64,000 nucleotides of DNA from Epiperipatus broadwayi (taxonomy: Eukaryota; Onychophora; Udeonychophora; Euonychophora; Peripatidae). Both the position numbers and the translations under genes were made by a program. The notes under the pieces are model-generated. The model ran no database searches and had not been told where the DNA came from. It saw only the letters and a list, made by a program, of their open reading frames with translations. This document shows positions 47,761 to 60,030 of this stretch, piece by piece. Numbering within the stretch: position 1 is the first letter of the stretch; each line of letters opens with the position of its first letter. The stretch is taken from positions 372,001-436,000 of the forward strand of contig JAQFVV010000279.1 in the NCBI GenBank assembly GCA_028023455.1, written 5' to 3'.

Positions 47761-50700
47761 AAAAAACTGCACACTGTAAATGCATACTACTTAAAAGATG
47801 GATGGTCTATAATAGACAGGTACGATTAAATTTAGAAGCCACAACTATTTAAATATGCTTTCCCATTTTATAGTGTTACATTCTATTTCACCGATTAATA
47901 AATTGATGTATTTTAAAATTATTTCTTTTTAAAAATCGATCTTTAATTTTTAATTATTTACGCTAAAAGTGGATTTTTTTAAAAATTGAAAAAAAAAGAT
48001 AATTTTTATGACAATCATTATTTCAACACTGCTAAAAATCGGTTAGTGTTTTTTTTTTTAAAAGAAGGTAATTTTTTTTTCCTATGGCAGTATTTCTTTC
48101 AAAACTGTATTAATTTAAAAGATGATTGTTTGTAAAACTTTTTTTTCCAAGAACTTTGAAACTAATACAAATTATATTTCGGATTATAGATCTTTCAATT
48201 ACTATTTCGCAAACATGTTATTTTAAAAAGGTAAATAGCATCTCTTAATGAATTTTTAAATTAATAAATATTTTTAAATTACTGGAGAGAAAGAACTCAA
48301 ACTCTCCTTTACATATATATTAAAATATCTATTCAGTTCAGATTTAAAGGAAGTGTTTACAGTACAATTTATGTATACCCATAAATCTATTATTTGTAAT
48401 ATAAGATCTAAATAAATTTATAAACCATTCAAGTTTTACTATCTTTGGTAAAAAATAAATTTATTAAAATTAATATGTGTGCAAGCAATAAAACATCAAG
48501 CAGATTGAAGAGTATGATCCTTATAACATTGTATTCTTTGTAGACTTAATAAGATGTCAGACAATTGCATAGTGTGTGGTGATTTATACATGGACTCTCC
48601 TCAGTGTAAAAATTGAGTAAAAATATTAAAGACATAAATATTAATTGAAGTTGTATTTAAAACTTTAGAATCATTTTAATAACTAAAAATGTCATATACT
48701 CACAAGAAATTTCAAAATAATAGGTTTAATAAGTATGGCTAAAGTAAGATATTATACAGACTCAAAAAAAAAAGATTTAGAGCAAAATGCAAAAGCTAAT
48801 GACAATATAGCAAAAAGATTCTGTTTTGAAGGAAACAACACAAGTGTAAATTAATGAAGATAGGACAGTAATCCAAGATATGCAAGAGAGTGACATCCAC
48901 AGATGTAAGTTGCAGGTTAAAAATACATACATTTAATATCTTTATTGATGGTTGGAATTTAAAATGTCATGGTCTATAAAACAAACACAGATTGAGGAAT
49001 TATTTTTTGAAATTTGGATTGTTTTGTTTAAAAGGTTAAGAAAAAACATTGCACTCAACTGCATTTAAATTATTAAAAGCAACACTGAATGCATGAGGGT
49101 CCATTGAAATAGATATGAATGTTTGATGCTTATGTTAGGGTTGTATATTGTTAAAATTAAAACTATTAGTCCTCATAAATAATTTGGAAGACATTGCCTG
49201 TCACAATTGGATGATTATTGGATATTATATATGATGTTAATAGCCTAAAAATTCAGAAGCCTGATAGTACTGTCTTTGCCAGTGCGCTCTTTCTTTCTTT
49301 CATTATTGAATTAATAATATCACCACAGCTTGTAAAAGTAAAGTTACTTATGATAAGAGCTTAACAATGAGTTAATTTGTTTCATAATTACACTGTTACA
49401 AGTTTTATTAATTTTGGTATAGGATATATCTAGATGAACATTTAAATATTATGAAAGAATTTTGAAAAAAGTAAGGGCAATACTTTTTTAGTAGATACTT
49501 TCCAAGCTAAGGATTTATTAATGAAAGCTGAAATCTAATTAGAATTTTTGCAATAGGTCACTTTATTTACTTTATGATAAAACCATTAAAATGAGAGTCA
49601 TGTGATGGTGGATACAGTTGGGAAATGATTAATTACTTGTTCAGTAGGTTATGCTATCGTTTTGTGTAAGATTGGTTTATTTGCTTAGAAGGAATAGAAT
49701 TTATAACTTGAAATTGAAGGTCCAAAGTATCCTAAGGAAAGGAAAGAATCATAGAATATATTTTGAATTTATTTTCGGAAATGAAATATAAATTTTTAAA
49801 ATAGAGTATCTAAACAAGATATTTTCTTTAGAATGTTGATTATTTTTGAATGCTTTATTTTTTTTGAAAAAAAATAAGTATTGCATATTTTTAAAATACA
49901 ATAGTACAAAGTAAATTATATAAACAATATGCATAGTATATTTTTGTTCATTGAATAACAGGAATATATTGATTATTACACTTATATCATACTAAAGTAA
50001 GGCTAAATAAGAATGTATTATGATTAGTAAACATCGTGTGATAAAACACTAAAATCTAGTACTGAATTTTGGATGAATATTTTATGTAACATCTTTGACT
50101 TTGCAAGATGAAATTTTTTTTTAATATTTTGAGAAATCCGTACTTATCATAAAGTTAATTTTGTTTTTTCTGTAGAATGTTTTTCTATGAATTTTTTTTT
50201 AAAAAATAAGATAGTTTAATAATATTAAGAATGAAATATTTTGCTAATAAGTAAATATATTTATAATAAGTTAACCATAATGAGAAACCAAATGGTAACA
50301 TTTTTTTTTTTATTTTGTCTTAAATATAAATAAAGATATAACTAAACTATAAACTATTTTTATATAACTTAGTAGATAAAAATGTAAGATTAAAATAAGA
50401 ATATCCATTGTAAATAGTGTACATAAATTGTTTATTTTATTTGTTGTTGTTAATAAACTTTGTTAAAATTTGTTTTTCAAAATTTTTGTGTCTTGATTGT
50501 TTATTTCTCCACTTCACTGCATGAAATCACGATATATTCACAACAATTGAGACAAAAATATAATTTTGCACAAAAAGATAAATAGAGAGTTATATTTAAG
50601 AATTTAAATATTTTATTGGTATTCTTTTAATTAAATAATTATAATTTTACATTGTTTTATAGGTCATAAATCAGTTATCACAATAGTATACTGAATTATA

Positions 50701-51389
50701 TGCTATCAGTTGCCACACATCCTTTGTTTATCAGATTATCATATGCTACCACATATTTATTATATTATTACATGAAGGTAAAAGATTATATAAAATTATT
50801 TTATTATTTTATTATGGTAATAAAAATATAATGAAAAAAAAAGATATCCAGTAGTAGTTAAACAATGAAGAATATTATTATTATTATTTATTATTATTAG
50901 TTTCAGTGTAGTAGATTATGACATAAAATCCCTTCTCATATTTTACTACCGTATTTTTAAATTAACTTAGAATAAACTTTATGAACCTGAGATTATTTTA
51001 TTGAGATAGATTATTACAAATAGAAGATTAAGACTTAATTATTAGTTTAATATTAGTGAGTAGAAGTTATTAAAGTGGTAAGAATACTATGAGTTTTGTT
51101 ATTTGAAATAGTAATAAGGGAGGATAGTGTTCTTATGCCATTGAGGTAGTATCCTGTGGGATATTGGCTCAATGTAATCTATCTTGTCACCTGTATTTTC
51201 ACTTCAAGTCTCATGAAAATATTAAATATTTATTTAATTTATTTTTATAAACTGAACCTTATTCGTATTTTAAATTTGAGCTAGTGAAACATTTTAATTT
51301 TAATGCTGAATATTTTATTCATTAATTATTAACTGAGCTAGAACCCGTTTTATTTATTATCATATATTATCTGGAAGTGAAGATGCACA
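47761..51389. other. AT-rich DNA, nothing recognised
   Basis: An ATT run near 50875-50899 and poly-A/T tracts. No coding domain or repeat family was identified in 3.6 kb. Confidence 0.5.
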
Positions 51390-51398
51390 TAGTGTAGG

Positions 51399-51431
<33 letters not shown>

Positions 51432-51440
51432 TCTAACCTA

Positions 51441-51445
<5 letters not shown>
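51390..51445. repeat. Palindrome centred on (TA)n
   Basis: TAGTGTAGGTTA (51390-51401) and TAACCTACACTA (51434-51445) flank a TA run. More TA repeat follows to about 51472, directly before the orphan RTE 5' region. Confidence 0.85.
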
Positions 51446-51467
<22 letters not shown>

Positions 51468-51476
<9 letters not shown>

Positions 51477-51665
51477 AAAAATATTCATCATTTACACAAA
51501 CATTCATTCTGTCTTATCAGGCAACTGAGAAGAAAGTCCATGGTGTTTCTTGATCTTAAACTCAGAGGTAAAAATCCAATAACCTCATCAGGCTTGCTAA
51601 TGCATGTTGGTGAGCAGCCCATCCATGTTTATATACTATATAAATAGTCACATAGTAATAACAGC
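51468..51665 (-). mobile_element. Orphan RTE 5' untranslated region
   Basis: It is nearly identical to 41213-41405, the 5' end of RTE-2 (shared words include ACAAACATTCATTCTG, CATGGTGTTTCTTGAT, GGTGAGCAGCCCATCCATG and CATAGTAATAACAGCTG), with about ten differences by eye. No coding sequence follows. Ordinary LINE copies lose their 5' end, so an isolated 5' end is unusual. Confidence 0.85.
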
Positions 51666-52164
51666 TGTAATGACAAGAATGTATGGAGTGGACATTAAGA
51701 ATTTGCCTTGCTCAGTTCCTTTGAGGCCTCCAAGAGGAATCAAAGGGTTTTCTTTCAATTAATAGGATAGCAATAAATTTGTAATCTCCTGAGTGTATAC
51801 AATTTCTTGCATTAAATCAAATCTTAATGATTAATCAAAGTAAATTATAGTTTATCAGTTGATATTGTGAAATTGGTAAATATTTAAGTGTCTCTGTTGG
51901 GTGATATATATTAAAATTTGTCTATTTAGAAATTCATTTATAGATTCATTAAATCACCTAACTACTTACAAACATTAAATTAAAAAATCTGTAGAGATTC
52001 TAACCAGTATATAAATTCAATTATATTTATTATATCCTTTAAGTTTGCCACTGTTTTCTGTCTGATCACAACCCCATAAGTTAATAATTGTTGAAATCTA
52101 CCGGGAAATGCTCTAATACATCATAATGACAATTCTAGAGATATCATTCAGTATAGATCCAAGA

Positions 52165-52500
52165 TATTGTCATATTTTTTAAAAAAAATATTTATAAAAA
52201 TGCAACAGCAACAAGTATATTAGATAAGAATACTGAGAAAGTCAACATTAAAAAGAATGTAAGACAGAGTGACTCCAGATCTCTAAAACTTTTTAGAGCA
52301 GTGCTGCAAGAAGTATTTTGTTGATTAAAATGGGAAGCTAAAGGAGTGAAAGTGAATGGTGATTATTTAAGTCATTTAGATTTTTAAGATGATGCAGTTA
52401 TTTTTGCTAATAATACTTTATATCTACAGGAACTATTGCAGTAGTTATCAGATGAAAGCAGGACTAAAGATAAATGTTAAAATGACTAAAGTAATGTAAA
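52165..52500 (+). pseudogene. RTE reverse transcriptase fragment (RTE-3)
   Basis: Plus strand: KNVRQSDSRSLKLFRAVLQEVFC, stop, LKWEAKGVKVNGDYLSHLDF, stop, DDAVIFANNTLYLQELLQ. These are motif B (GVRQGDSISPKLF decayed to NVRQSDSRSLKLF), then motif C with FxDD, where Thr/Ala is replaced by a stop. It is homologous to 38.9-39.2 kb. It sits 500 bp from the orphan 5' region in opposite orientation, so both may come from one rearranged copy. Confidence 0.82.
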
Positions 52501-53116
52501 TTGAGAAAGAAATCAATGACATCTGCAACACTTTGTAATTCATTATGAACTTCTTTTTACATTTGCCACTATCAAATATTTTTATAATTATAAATAGAAA
52601 TTTAATTTTGAAAAAACTTTTGGTCACTTTCATCATCTGAAAAATTATTAATATACTTTTTACAAACGAAACTAAAATGAATATAATATTAAAAGATGCA
52701 TATATATTTACTGCTGATACTGTAAATAACCAATCAAAAGTTTAGAGTTTTAACTCACTCAGCCAAACAAAATTCATGCAGGATAATGGTTAATGGTATA
52801 AAATGAGCAAACTGTATTATAAGTACCTATTATCTTGTATTGATGAACATTTGCTAGGATTTTTCTTTAATGTTTTTACATTTACACTGCATGGAGTTGT
52901 GTAATAGTATCAAGAAGAGAAAGAAGGAAATAATCTCTCTAATTAAGTGAACATTGCTGCCATGGTGACAAGCATTTCTCCAGAGTTTCAGCATGAAGTA
53001 TGAAGGAAAACATTTTATTTTTTTTCTTAGTTAAGAAAATGTATTATAGTTAATGTAATATTCATATGTACTATTATTAGTAAGAGTTAAGATTTTACTT
53101 CATTAACGCTTAAATA
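52501..53116. other. AT-rich DNA, nothing recognised
   Basis: No repeat family or coding domain was identified. Confidence 0.5.
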
Positions 53117-53182
53117 AATTAATATATATATGTGCTCTGCGCACAGTTAATGAAGCTGTTAATAAATTGTCAAATTTTTTTT

Positions 53183-53228
53183 ACTGCCAAGCACTTTCGG
53201 GACAGTCTACAGTCCCACATTCATGGCG
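53183..53228 (-). ncRNA. Hammerhead-like motif, PLE-5 left arm
   Basis: Minus strand: CGCCATGAATGT, then GGGAC-TGTAGACT-GTCCC as a perfect stem II, an intact GAAA, and G-TGC-TTG-GCA as a short stem III followed by GUA. The first box reads CCATGA in place of CUGAUGA, so the core is one base short, as in PLE-1. Confidence 0.4.
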
Positions 53229-53287
53229 AGTTATTCTGTTAATAACTGTAAAACTATGCAAATTTTATGCAAATTTATATGCAGATG

Positions 53288-53512
53288 TTACATGGACCAT
53301 TTACGAGATAGGGAATAGCAGGCCTCTCTTCTGTCGATTGCTGATGGGTCAGCCGCAATGAAGTAAGCTTCCCAAACTTTACGTTTGGTGTCATTTGTTT
53401 CAGAGCAAATGACACTGGCTGTGGTAGGTAGAAAAGCATGTCCAGAGTTTCTTTCATGTTCAACAAAAATCGAATTACCTTCAGACTTTGTTTTGGTTTT
53501 ATTGTAAACCAC
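53288..53512 (-). pseudogene. PLE-5 nuclease C-terminus in the inverted left arm
   Basis: Minus-strand frame: YNKTKTKSEGNSIFVEHERN, SGHAFLPTTASVICSETND and VWEAYFIAADPSAIDRREACY, then SLSRKWSM. It is nearly the same as the plus-strand protein's last 75 residues but lacks the catalytic N-terminal half, since the inversion joint falls at about 53506. Confidence 0.85.
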
Positions 53513-53519
53513 AAAAAAG

Positions 53520-54001
53520 AAAACAAACCAAGAATCTTAATCCCATACGTTCACTCTACAGCTAAAAGCCTTATCAATCAACTATCATGTGACTTTGAAG
53601 TTGCTTTCCGTTCACCTCCCAACACCAATAGACTGATAAATAATACCAAAGACAGGATCAAACCTGAACTCACCTCTCAAGTTGTGTACAAAATTACCTG
53701 CCCCCAAAAAAATTACATGGCAACATATTATGGAGAGACCAAAACTAACATTGCCACCAGAGTAGCTCAACACCGATACCTTTACAATAAAACCAAAACA
53801 AAGTCTGAAGGTAATTCGATTTTTGTCGAACATGAAAGAAACTCTGGACATGCTTTTCAACCTACCACAGCCAGTGTCGTTTGCTCTGAAACAAACGACA
53901 CCAAACATAAAGTTAGGGAAGCTTACTTCATTGCGACTGACCCATCGGCAATCAACAGAAGAGAGGCCTGCTATTCCCTATCTCATAAATGGTCCACGTA
54001 A
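53520..54001 (+). pseudogene. PLE-5 linker and GIY-YIG endonuclease, uninterrupted
   Basis: A single frame (open from 53438; homology starts near 53525) reads RILIPYVHSTAKSLINQL, VAFRSPPNTNRLINNTKDR, VVYKITCPQKNYMATYYGET, NIATRVAQHRYLYNK, FVEHERNSGHAFQPT, VREAYFIATDPSAINRREAC and SLSHKWST, ending at 54001. This is the PLE linker (IPYVxG...FKxPN..L..TKD) followed by the whole nuclease: YYGET, catalytic Arg in ATRVAQH, His/Glu in FVEHE, then the REAYFI and INRREAC tail. About 160 codons carry no stop. The reverse transcriptase is missing, and the first 28 codons of the open frame (53438-53520) belong to the inverted arm, so the apparent start is an accident. The nuclease itself could still be catalytically competent; it would nick DNA during insertion. 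Confidence 0.9.
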
Positions 54002-54060
54002 CATCTGCATATAAATTTGCATAAAATTTGCATAGTTTTACAGTTATTAACAGAATAACT

Positions 54061-54106
54061 CACCATGAATATGGGACTGTAGACTGTCCCAAAAGCGCTT
54101 GGCAGT
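54061..54106 (+). ncRNA. Hammerhead-like motif, PLE-5 right arm
   Basis: CACCATGAATAT, GGGAC-TGTAGACT-GTCCC (54073-54090), AAAA where GAAA is expected, then GCGCTTGGCAGTAA. It mirrors the left-arm motif with G12 changed to A. Confidence 0.4.
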
Positions 54107-54172
54107 AAAAAAATTTTGACAATTTATTAACAGCTTCATTAACTGTGCGCAAAGCACATATATATATTAATT

Positions 54173-57100
54173 TATTATTAGTAAGATATAATTTTAAGAT
54201 TTATATAATATTTGATAATTTCATATTTAATATTTGGTATAAAAATAAAAGGATAAAAAGAACATTTTTCTTTTATTAATAATAAGACTATAGCATTATG
54301 AAGTGAAGTCAACTAGAGAATCATCATAGTAATCATAGGAATATGATTAAGATAAATTTTATTTAATATATTTAAAATTCAATGTTGTTATTTATTAATG
54401 CAAGTGCTAAATCAGGTATATTGAACATAAAATTTATTCAATTTAAGAATAATTTATTTTAAAGGTATAAATGCAAATGTTATAAGCTGTATCTGTTTAG
54501 ATACCATATGAATAACTGATCTTAAAATTATTTGTAAGTAATTAAATGAATATGTTTATTATAAATGAAATATTTGAAATCATTTGTTTGGCTATTTTTA
54601 ATCTTCTTCTTGTTTAAGAAATGTTATGTAGTAAAGTTTAGAGATTATTTAATAAAAAAAATATTTAGAATTTCTTTGTGATATTTTTAGAAATTATACA
54701 GATTGTTTAGAATCAGAAAATTTTGTAGTGCAAAGGATCTTTTAAATATTAATTATAATATACTTAACATAAGTCTATGTTTTTATAACTCTTGGAATGT
54801 AGTGTTTTTTTTTCCATAAATCAATAAGTTCTCAAAACCATGATAAAAATTTAAGGTAGACACAATGACCATCCATGTTTTGATTGTTTTTCATAGTTCT
54901 CATAGATTTCAATCCCTGACTTTTCATCACAGCTATCATTGGTTCCTACATTGTGATTAGTATTTGTAAAATTGTATGTAAAATAATAACTAGATTCTTA
55001 AGTGATGTTTAGAATTTCTATAATATAAGAAGATTGAAATATTAAACAAATGGTTTATCATCTGAGTTTTAAATAAAGTTGTGGAATGTTTTTATGTTCC
55101 AAAAACATTCCGAGAAATCAAAAATTATAATGTGTATGTGAAAGTAATATAAAATGTATTAATGAAAATAAAACCTCAATGTGATAAATATCAATGGAGG
55201 TAAAGTGAATAATATATTTTATATAATCTTAAAATAGTCATAGGTTTATTTTGTGGTTAAAAATAGATACAAAATAAAATATGAGTTATAGAGTCATTAT
55301 AAAATTATCTTATAATGAAATATTGGAGTAAAGAATCATTATTGAAGAACATTTCTTTTCTTAAATGCATGAAGTAACATATAAGATATTTATATGATGA
55401 ATATGTTGAATATAAAATTTTATAGAAATATTTAGGTAAATGATTCATTATAAAATAATATTTTATTTTATGAACATGTAAAATTACAAATATGTTTATT
55501 GAAGAAATAGTATTAAAATGTATTAATGGTCATAGAAATAAAGAAAGGTATTATAATGAAATATTATTTTATATAGTGCTATGTTTTTTATGTAATAGTA
55601 ATATTAGTGATTAAGCCAATACACATGCACTTTAAATATTAATTATAAATGAATACTCTTTTTCCAGACATGAGATATAGTATTTTAGAAAGAATGGAAT
55701 GAATCCACCCATTCTTTCAACCCAAACATTTATGTATGGGAAAATCTTAAATGTTTGGAATTAAGAGCGTGAAGGTGTTTCACGATCACTTTAAATTACA
55801 TTTGTTATGTTTGAACGAATGACACTTGTGTAAAACAATTTACAAACCATCATTCTTTAGTTGAAATTAAACATATATAATGAGATATTATTTTATATAG
55901 TACTATGTTTTTATTATTTTTATAAAAGTGTAAAATAATTTAAATGTTTAATCTAGAAAAGTGTTAGAAAATTTTAACAAGTGTTCAGATTAAAGTGATA
56001 GATATTATTACTTCATAATAATAAATATTTTGAAGTTGAAGTTCTTTACTTTTTGTGTAAATATTTATTTATTTATTTATTTTGAATGTAGTCCTTTTTT
56101 GAATTTTATAATGATCTAATATTTGTAAATATAATATTTGTAAAAATTTAAAAATTTTATATTTATTATTATAATAAATTGTTAATGTTGTTTTTTAATT
56201 AACCAAATATCTAGACTTTCTTTTCTTCTTGTGTCCAAGTCATTATGAAAAATCCTAACCACACAATTGTATTATAAGAAGTGATTATATCACAGTCCAT
56301 CTGCACATAATTGAAAGAAAATAATGCATGATTATTATATTATGATTATTGAAAATATTATGTATTGAATCTTAAGAATGGCATAATGTATTTTTTTCAT
56401 TTTCTTATTTAATAGTTATAACAAAGTGTGATGTTTTAAAATGCAATTTGAAAAACCCAATGGTAAATATATTGCATAATAAGATGGAAATATTTTGAGT
56501 TTAGTTATGATAATAAATATTATTGTTAGTAGCTCATAAATTTAATTTGCTTAGCTGATTAGTAAATTAGTTAAATGAGTTTAGAAATAAGAATTATTGA
56601 GTAGATTTATTTTTATTGATTATTATTTTTTTATATAGCTGGATGTATTAAAATCCCTCATTATATGTAGCTATATCAATTAATTAATGTGTTAATTGCA
56701 AAAATAATAATAAGAACCTGAGATTGAGATAATGTTATAGATTTTATTTAAGCAAAGATAGATTATTTTATTAAAATAAGTGAATATAAAATAGTTTAAT
56801 ACTTACAATTTAATTTTAGAAATGTTAATGATAATTTATTTTTAATATGTGAGTCATGGAAGTATTACTGATAGGGTAGGGAAATAGGTACTAGTGATTG
56901 ACCTATGCTGTTGGATATATATCTTTTGGGTATGTTCTTAATGTTAAAATACATTTGTACCTTACTAGATGACTTTAATTATGAGTATTATGATTTTAGT
57001 ATTCATATGAATCATTTGTAAGAAGGTTGAACTGATAATTAAATCGTTAATTAGCTGGTAGTGTAATTAATTGTTATTTAAATTGATTAGTTAATTAATA

Positions 57101-57259
57101 TACTATTAACTTAGTAGTAGTTTATTAGATTTGTGGTATATCATTAAATATTTAGATGAACTAGTTATTATTATATTTAAAGTAATGACTAAGAATTAAG
57201 TAGTTGATTGATTGGTAATTAATTTAGTTGTAGTTACTTTCTAGATAAGGACACTATAT
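54173..57259. other. AT-rich DNA, nothing recognised
   Basis: A small hairpin GGAATGTTTTT...AAAAACATTCC lies near 55085-55112, and an imperfect one with AAAGAATGG...CCATTCTTT near 55690-55715. No coding domain or repeat family was seen. Confidence 0.5.
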
Positions 57260-57365
57260 ATTTATAATTAAAAACCAATCAACAATTAGACAATCCCAAT
57301 ATCAATAACAAGCAACAATTTCAAACCATTGCCAATGCAACCTCCTTTTAACAATAAAGGTGGAA
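57260..57365. mobile_element. FB2 half-copy
   Basis: TTAGACAATCCCAATATCAA, CAATTTCAAACCATTGCCAA and AACAATAAAGGT follow the order of one arm of the 9.0-9.26 kb fold-back. Confidence 0.65.
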
Positions 57366-57869
57366 TAGATATAGTATCATAATTATTCAGGATAACTATT
57401 ATGTAATTATTTATCATGCATACCTATATATTGTTGCAAAGCTATTATAAATAAACAATGAAACCAAGTAAAAATACTCATATAATTATAGCATAATAAG
57501 GAGTTAAACAAATTTACCTTTCTTTATAAATTTTTTATGCTTATAGAAGAATATAGGCATGGCATAATATTGATAAGTATTGAAAAATTAAATCTATCAA
57601 AAATAATTATTAATCTCAAACATGTTTCCCTTGTCTTCAATATGTAATTTTTTTGTAGCATTCCATCAAAAATGTTTTTTGGTACAATAATTTCTCACCT
57701 GTTTGCAATATCCCCAATCACAGTTAAAATTTAAACATGATAAAGTTTGAACAATTTTTCAAATTCCAATTGAATTGTTTTTAATTTAGGTTACTGTGCC
57801 ACAGTCAATATATCTAATTTTTTTTGAAAAATGAGATATGTTGACTTTTTTCTTATTGGTTATTTTTTC
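57366..57869. other. AT-rich DNA, nothing recognised
   Basis: No coding frame or repeat family was identified. Confidence 0.5.
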
Positions 57870-58140
57870 ATGGTATTGCATAGTTGTTAAAGAACTCAAC
57901 TTGGGTTTGAGAGATCCCAGGTTCAATTTTGGCACTCACAAATTTGGTGTTCAAACTTCTTGGGTACTTTTGAGCAATAAAGCTATGTGCCTATTTTTTA
58001 GAAATTGTTTTAATGTGCTTTTACTTAAAACAAATTTAAATTTGTTTTAAAATTTAATTTAATTGTTTTGAATGTTGACTTAAAAAAATATTATTTTATG
58101 TTGATTTCATAACACAAGCTGAACACGCTTTTGGCCAGTA
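57870..58140 (+). mobile_element. SINE-C: tRNA-like head plus conserved tail
   Basis: The head has GCATAGTTGTTAAAGAACTC (box A-like, from AGTGGTTAA), GTTTGAGAGATCCCAG and GGTTCAATTTTGGC (box B-like). The body, 'aaagctatgtgcctattttttagaaattgttttaatgtgc' through 'aacacaagctgaacacgct', is shared with 61.73-61.88 kb in the opposite orientation. Only the body is shared; the head is absent there. The tail carries no A-run. Confidence 0.65.
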
Positions 58141-59789
58141 AAGCCAGGATCAGAGCAACTTCTCAACTGCAGGATACATTGTGAAATTTAATTGGAACAC
58201 TAATTATATAGATTGATAATTTAAATATTTCATAACTGTACATAATTTTATTTTTTGTTGATTGTATGGGGATCATTAGAAATATACCATGCTTCATTAA
58301 ACTTTTATTTTCTGTTGTCACACTTGATGCATAATAAACTAATTGTATTTCATAATTGAAATAAAGTATTTGTTTTTACTTCATCTTTGAGAAATGGTAA
58401 GTTTTAAATTGCACTTTACGCACAAAAGTGAAGCTTAGTATTATTATAATAATTAGCAGGTTTATCACTTTTGGGGAACTTAGATCTCCATATTCATAGC
58501 CTATCTTGGGAGTGTCATATTACATTGAGATTTTACAAATTATTCAAACTTTTACTCTCACAATTAATTGCAATTTTTTTTATGAAAGCAGGTAAAGTAT
58601 TAAAATCTACATCATCTATGAGATAGACCTTTTATTAAAGTGTGTATTTTTTATAGTGATTGAAGATTTATGTGCAACAGTATAGATGATAACTTTCTAA
58701 GGTTATACGTAAATAGAGTATAAAAAATTACATCAACATGGTTACCTTCAGCTTTTAATCTGAGGCAAGATTTTTATGCCTTCATCCTTCTCACAAGTCT
58801 GTTACGATCCATAAGTATGATTTTTAAATATTTTCTATGCAGGATATGACTAATTATGACACTAATATGTCTACATATTAAAAGATCCTTATCTCACTAC
58901 AATATTTGGTGATTATAAATATTGGAACAGTTCTACCTAAAATAATGAATGAAATTTCTCTTTAATAAGTAATAACAATTGTGTAGTTGTTCAGAAAGTC
59001 AGTAATGCCAAGTGACAATTGATAGTTAAGTTGGTAAATTAAGTATAAGTATTCTATTCAGTGGAGAAAATTTTTTTTCTTTCTTTATCCACAAATGTTT
59101 ATACTATGAACCTGTAATTATCTCGCCTGCACTAAACCATTCAGGGTCCAGGATATATCCTTTGACTGCTCTAAAGTCATTTAATGCATATTTGAGTAAT
59201 CAATGTACATCAGATGCATAGGTGGGTCAGCATTTGAGTATGTCATGTAATACTATTTGCATTTGTTAACAAATTACTTTACAAATAAGCTGAGAGCTCT
59301 GTAAAATATGCAATAATACCTAAAGCAACCTTATAAGAAGACATCATCCAACTTCCAAAAAGAGCAGTAAAATAACTTTTGGTAATTATTCTTTTTAATG
59401 GTTTTTTGTTTTGTTTATCTCCTACCTCATAATAACTCATTACTTTTTTACTGATCATAAAGTAATGTTCAATTAATTTTCTTAGAAATTGAAATAAATA
59501 TTGATTGACATGAATTTAAAAAAGTTAATAACTACAAATATTTGGTAAATTAAACTTAAATGGAGCACTTTAGTTAGAAAAAACTTACTATTAAAATGGA
59601 AAATGTCTATGTGGTTGAAATGGGTTTTATAGTTCTTCCTTATCCATCTGCAAGTTGGGCACTTAATGGAAGATCAATATACCATCAATACCTGTTTCTT
59701 TAATGTAGTATAAAGAAATATATGTTGGGAGTAACAAGGAAAGAATCACAAGTTGAATACTTTATAACAAACATTATTATTAAAAACTA
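58141..59789. other. AT-rich DNA, nothing recognised
   Basis: A few higher-complexity stretches (58.13-58.17 and 59.13-59.22 kb) could not be assigned. Confidence 0.5.
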
Positions 59790-60030
59790 CTGAAAAATTA
59801 TGAGGATCAAATGGAGATGTATTGGGCATAGAAGAGATGATAGTATATGGACAGGCAAGTTTTACATTGGATTTCAAGAGACTCTAACAGACCCAGAAAA
59901 AAAAAACATTGTTGGAGATTATTGTACTAAATATGAAAGTTTACTGATGGAATGAAAAGAAAAGTGTCTATGGATCAGAGAAACTGGATTAAAATTGGAG
60001 AGCCCTTAATTCTGCAGTCGACTGATAAGA
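59790..60030 (+). pseudogene. LINE C-terminal fragment
   Basis: RIKWRCIGHRRDDSIWTGK, then in the next frame LHWISRDSNRPRKKK and, later, RNWIKIGEPLILQSTD. The order W-GH-R-D-xW, then W-PRxxxRxRGRP (here worn), then xxW(R/K)xLxxxL-xxxD is the C-terminus of RTE-type LINEs. Several frameshifts; the upstream polymerase is missing. The poly-A run at 59896-59905 lies inside the fragment. Confidence 0.6.

Larger units (their letters stand above)
53117..54172 (+). mobile_element. PLE with inverted 3' arms, youngest copy (PLE-5)
   Basis: The left arm (53117 to about 53506) is an inverted copy of the right arm (about 53781-54172). Each arm runs from ATTAATATATATATGTGC(T)..GCGCA at the outside, through the hammerhead-like motif and a 'gcaaattttatgcaaatttatatgcagatg' block, to the nuclease C-terminus. 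In the middle, 53507-53780 is single-copy and carries the linker and YYGE part. So a 5'-truncated plus-strand PLE has an inverted copy of its own 3' end attached at its left. Arm identity is high, perhaps 93-95% by eye. No target duplication was evident. Confidence 0.85.

Noticed and set aside
53612-53908. 98-codon minus-strand frame opposite the PLE nuclease
   Set aside because: It is the shadow of the plus-strand nuclease frame, which has the conserved motifs.
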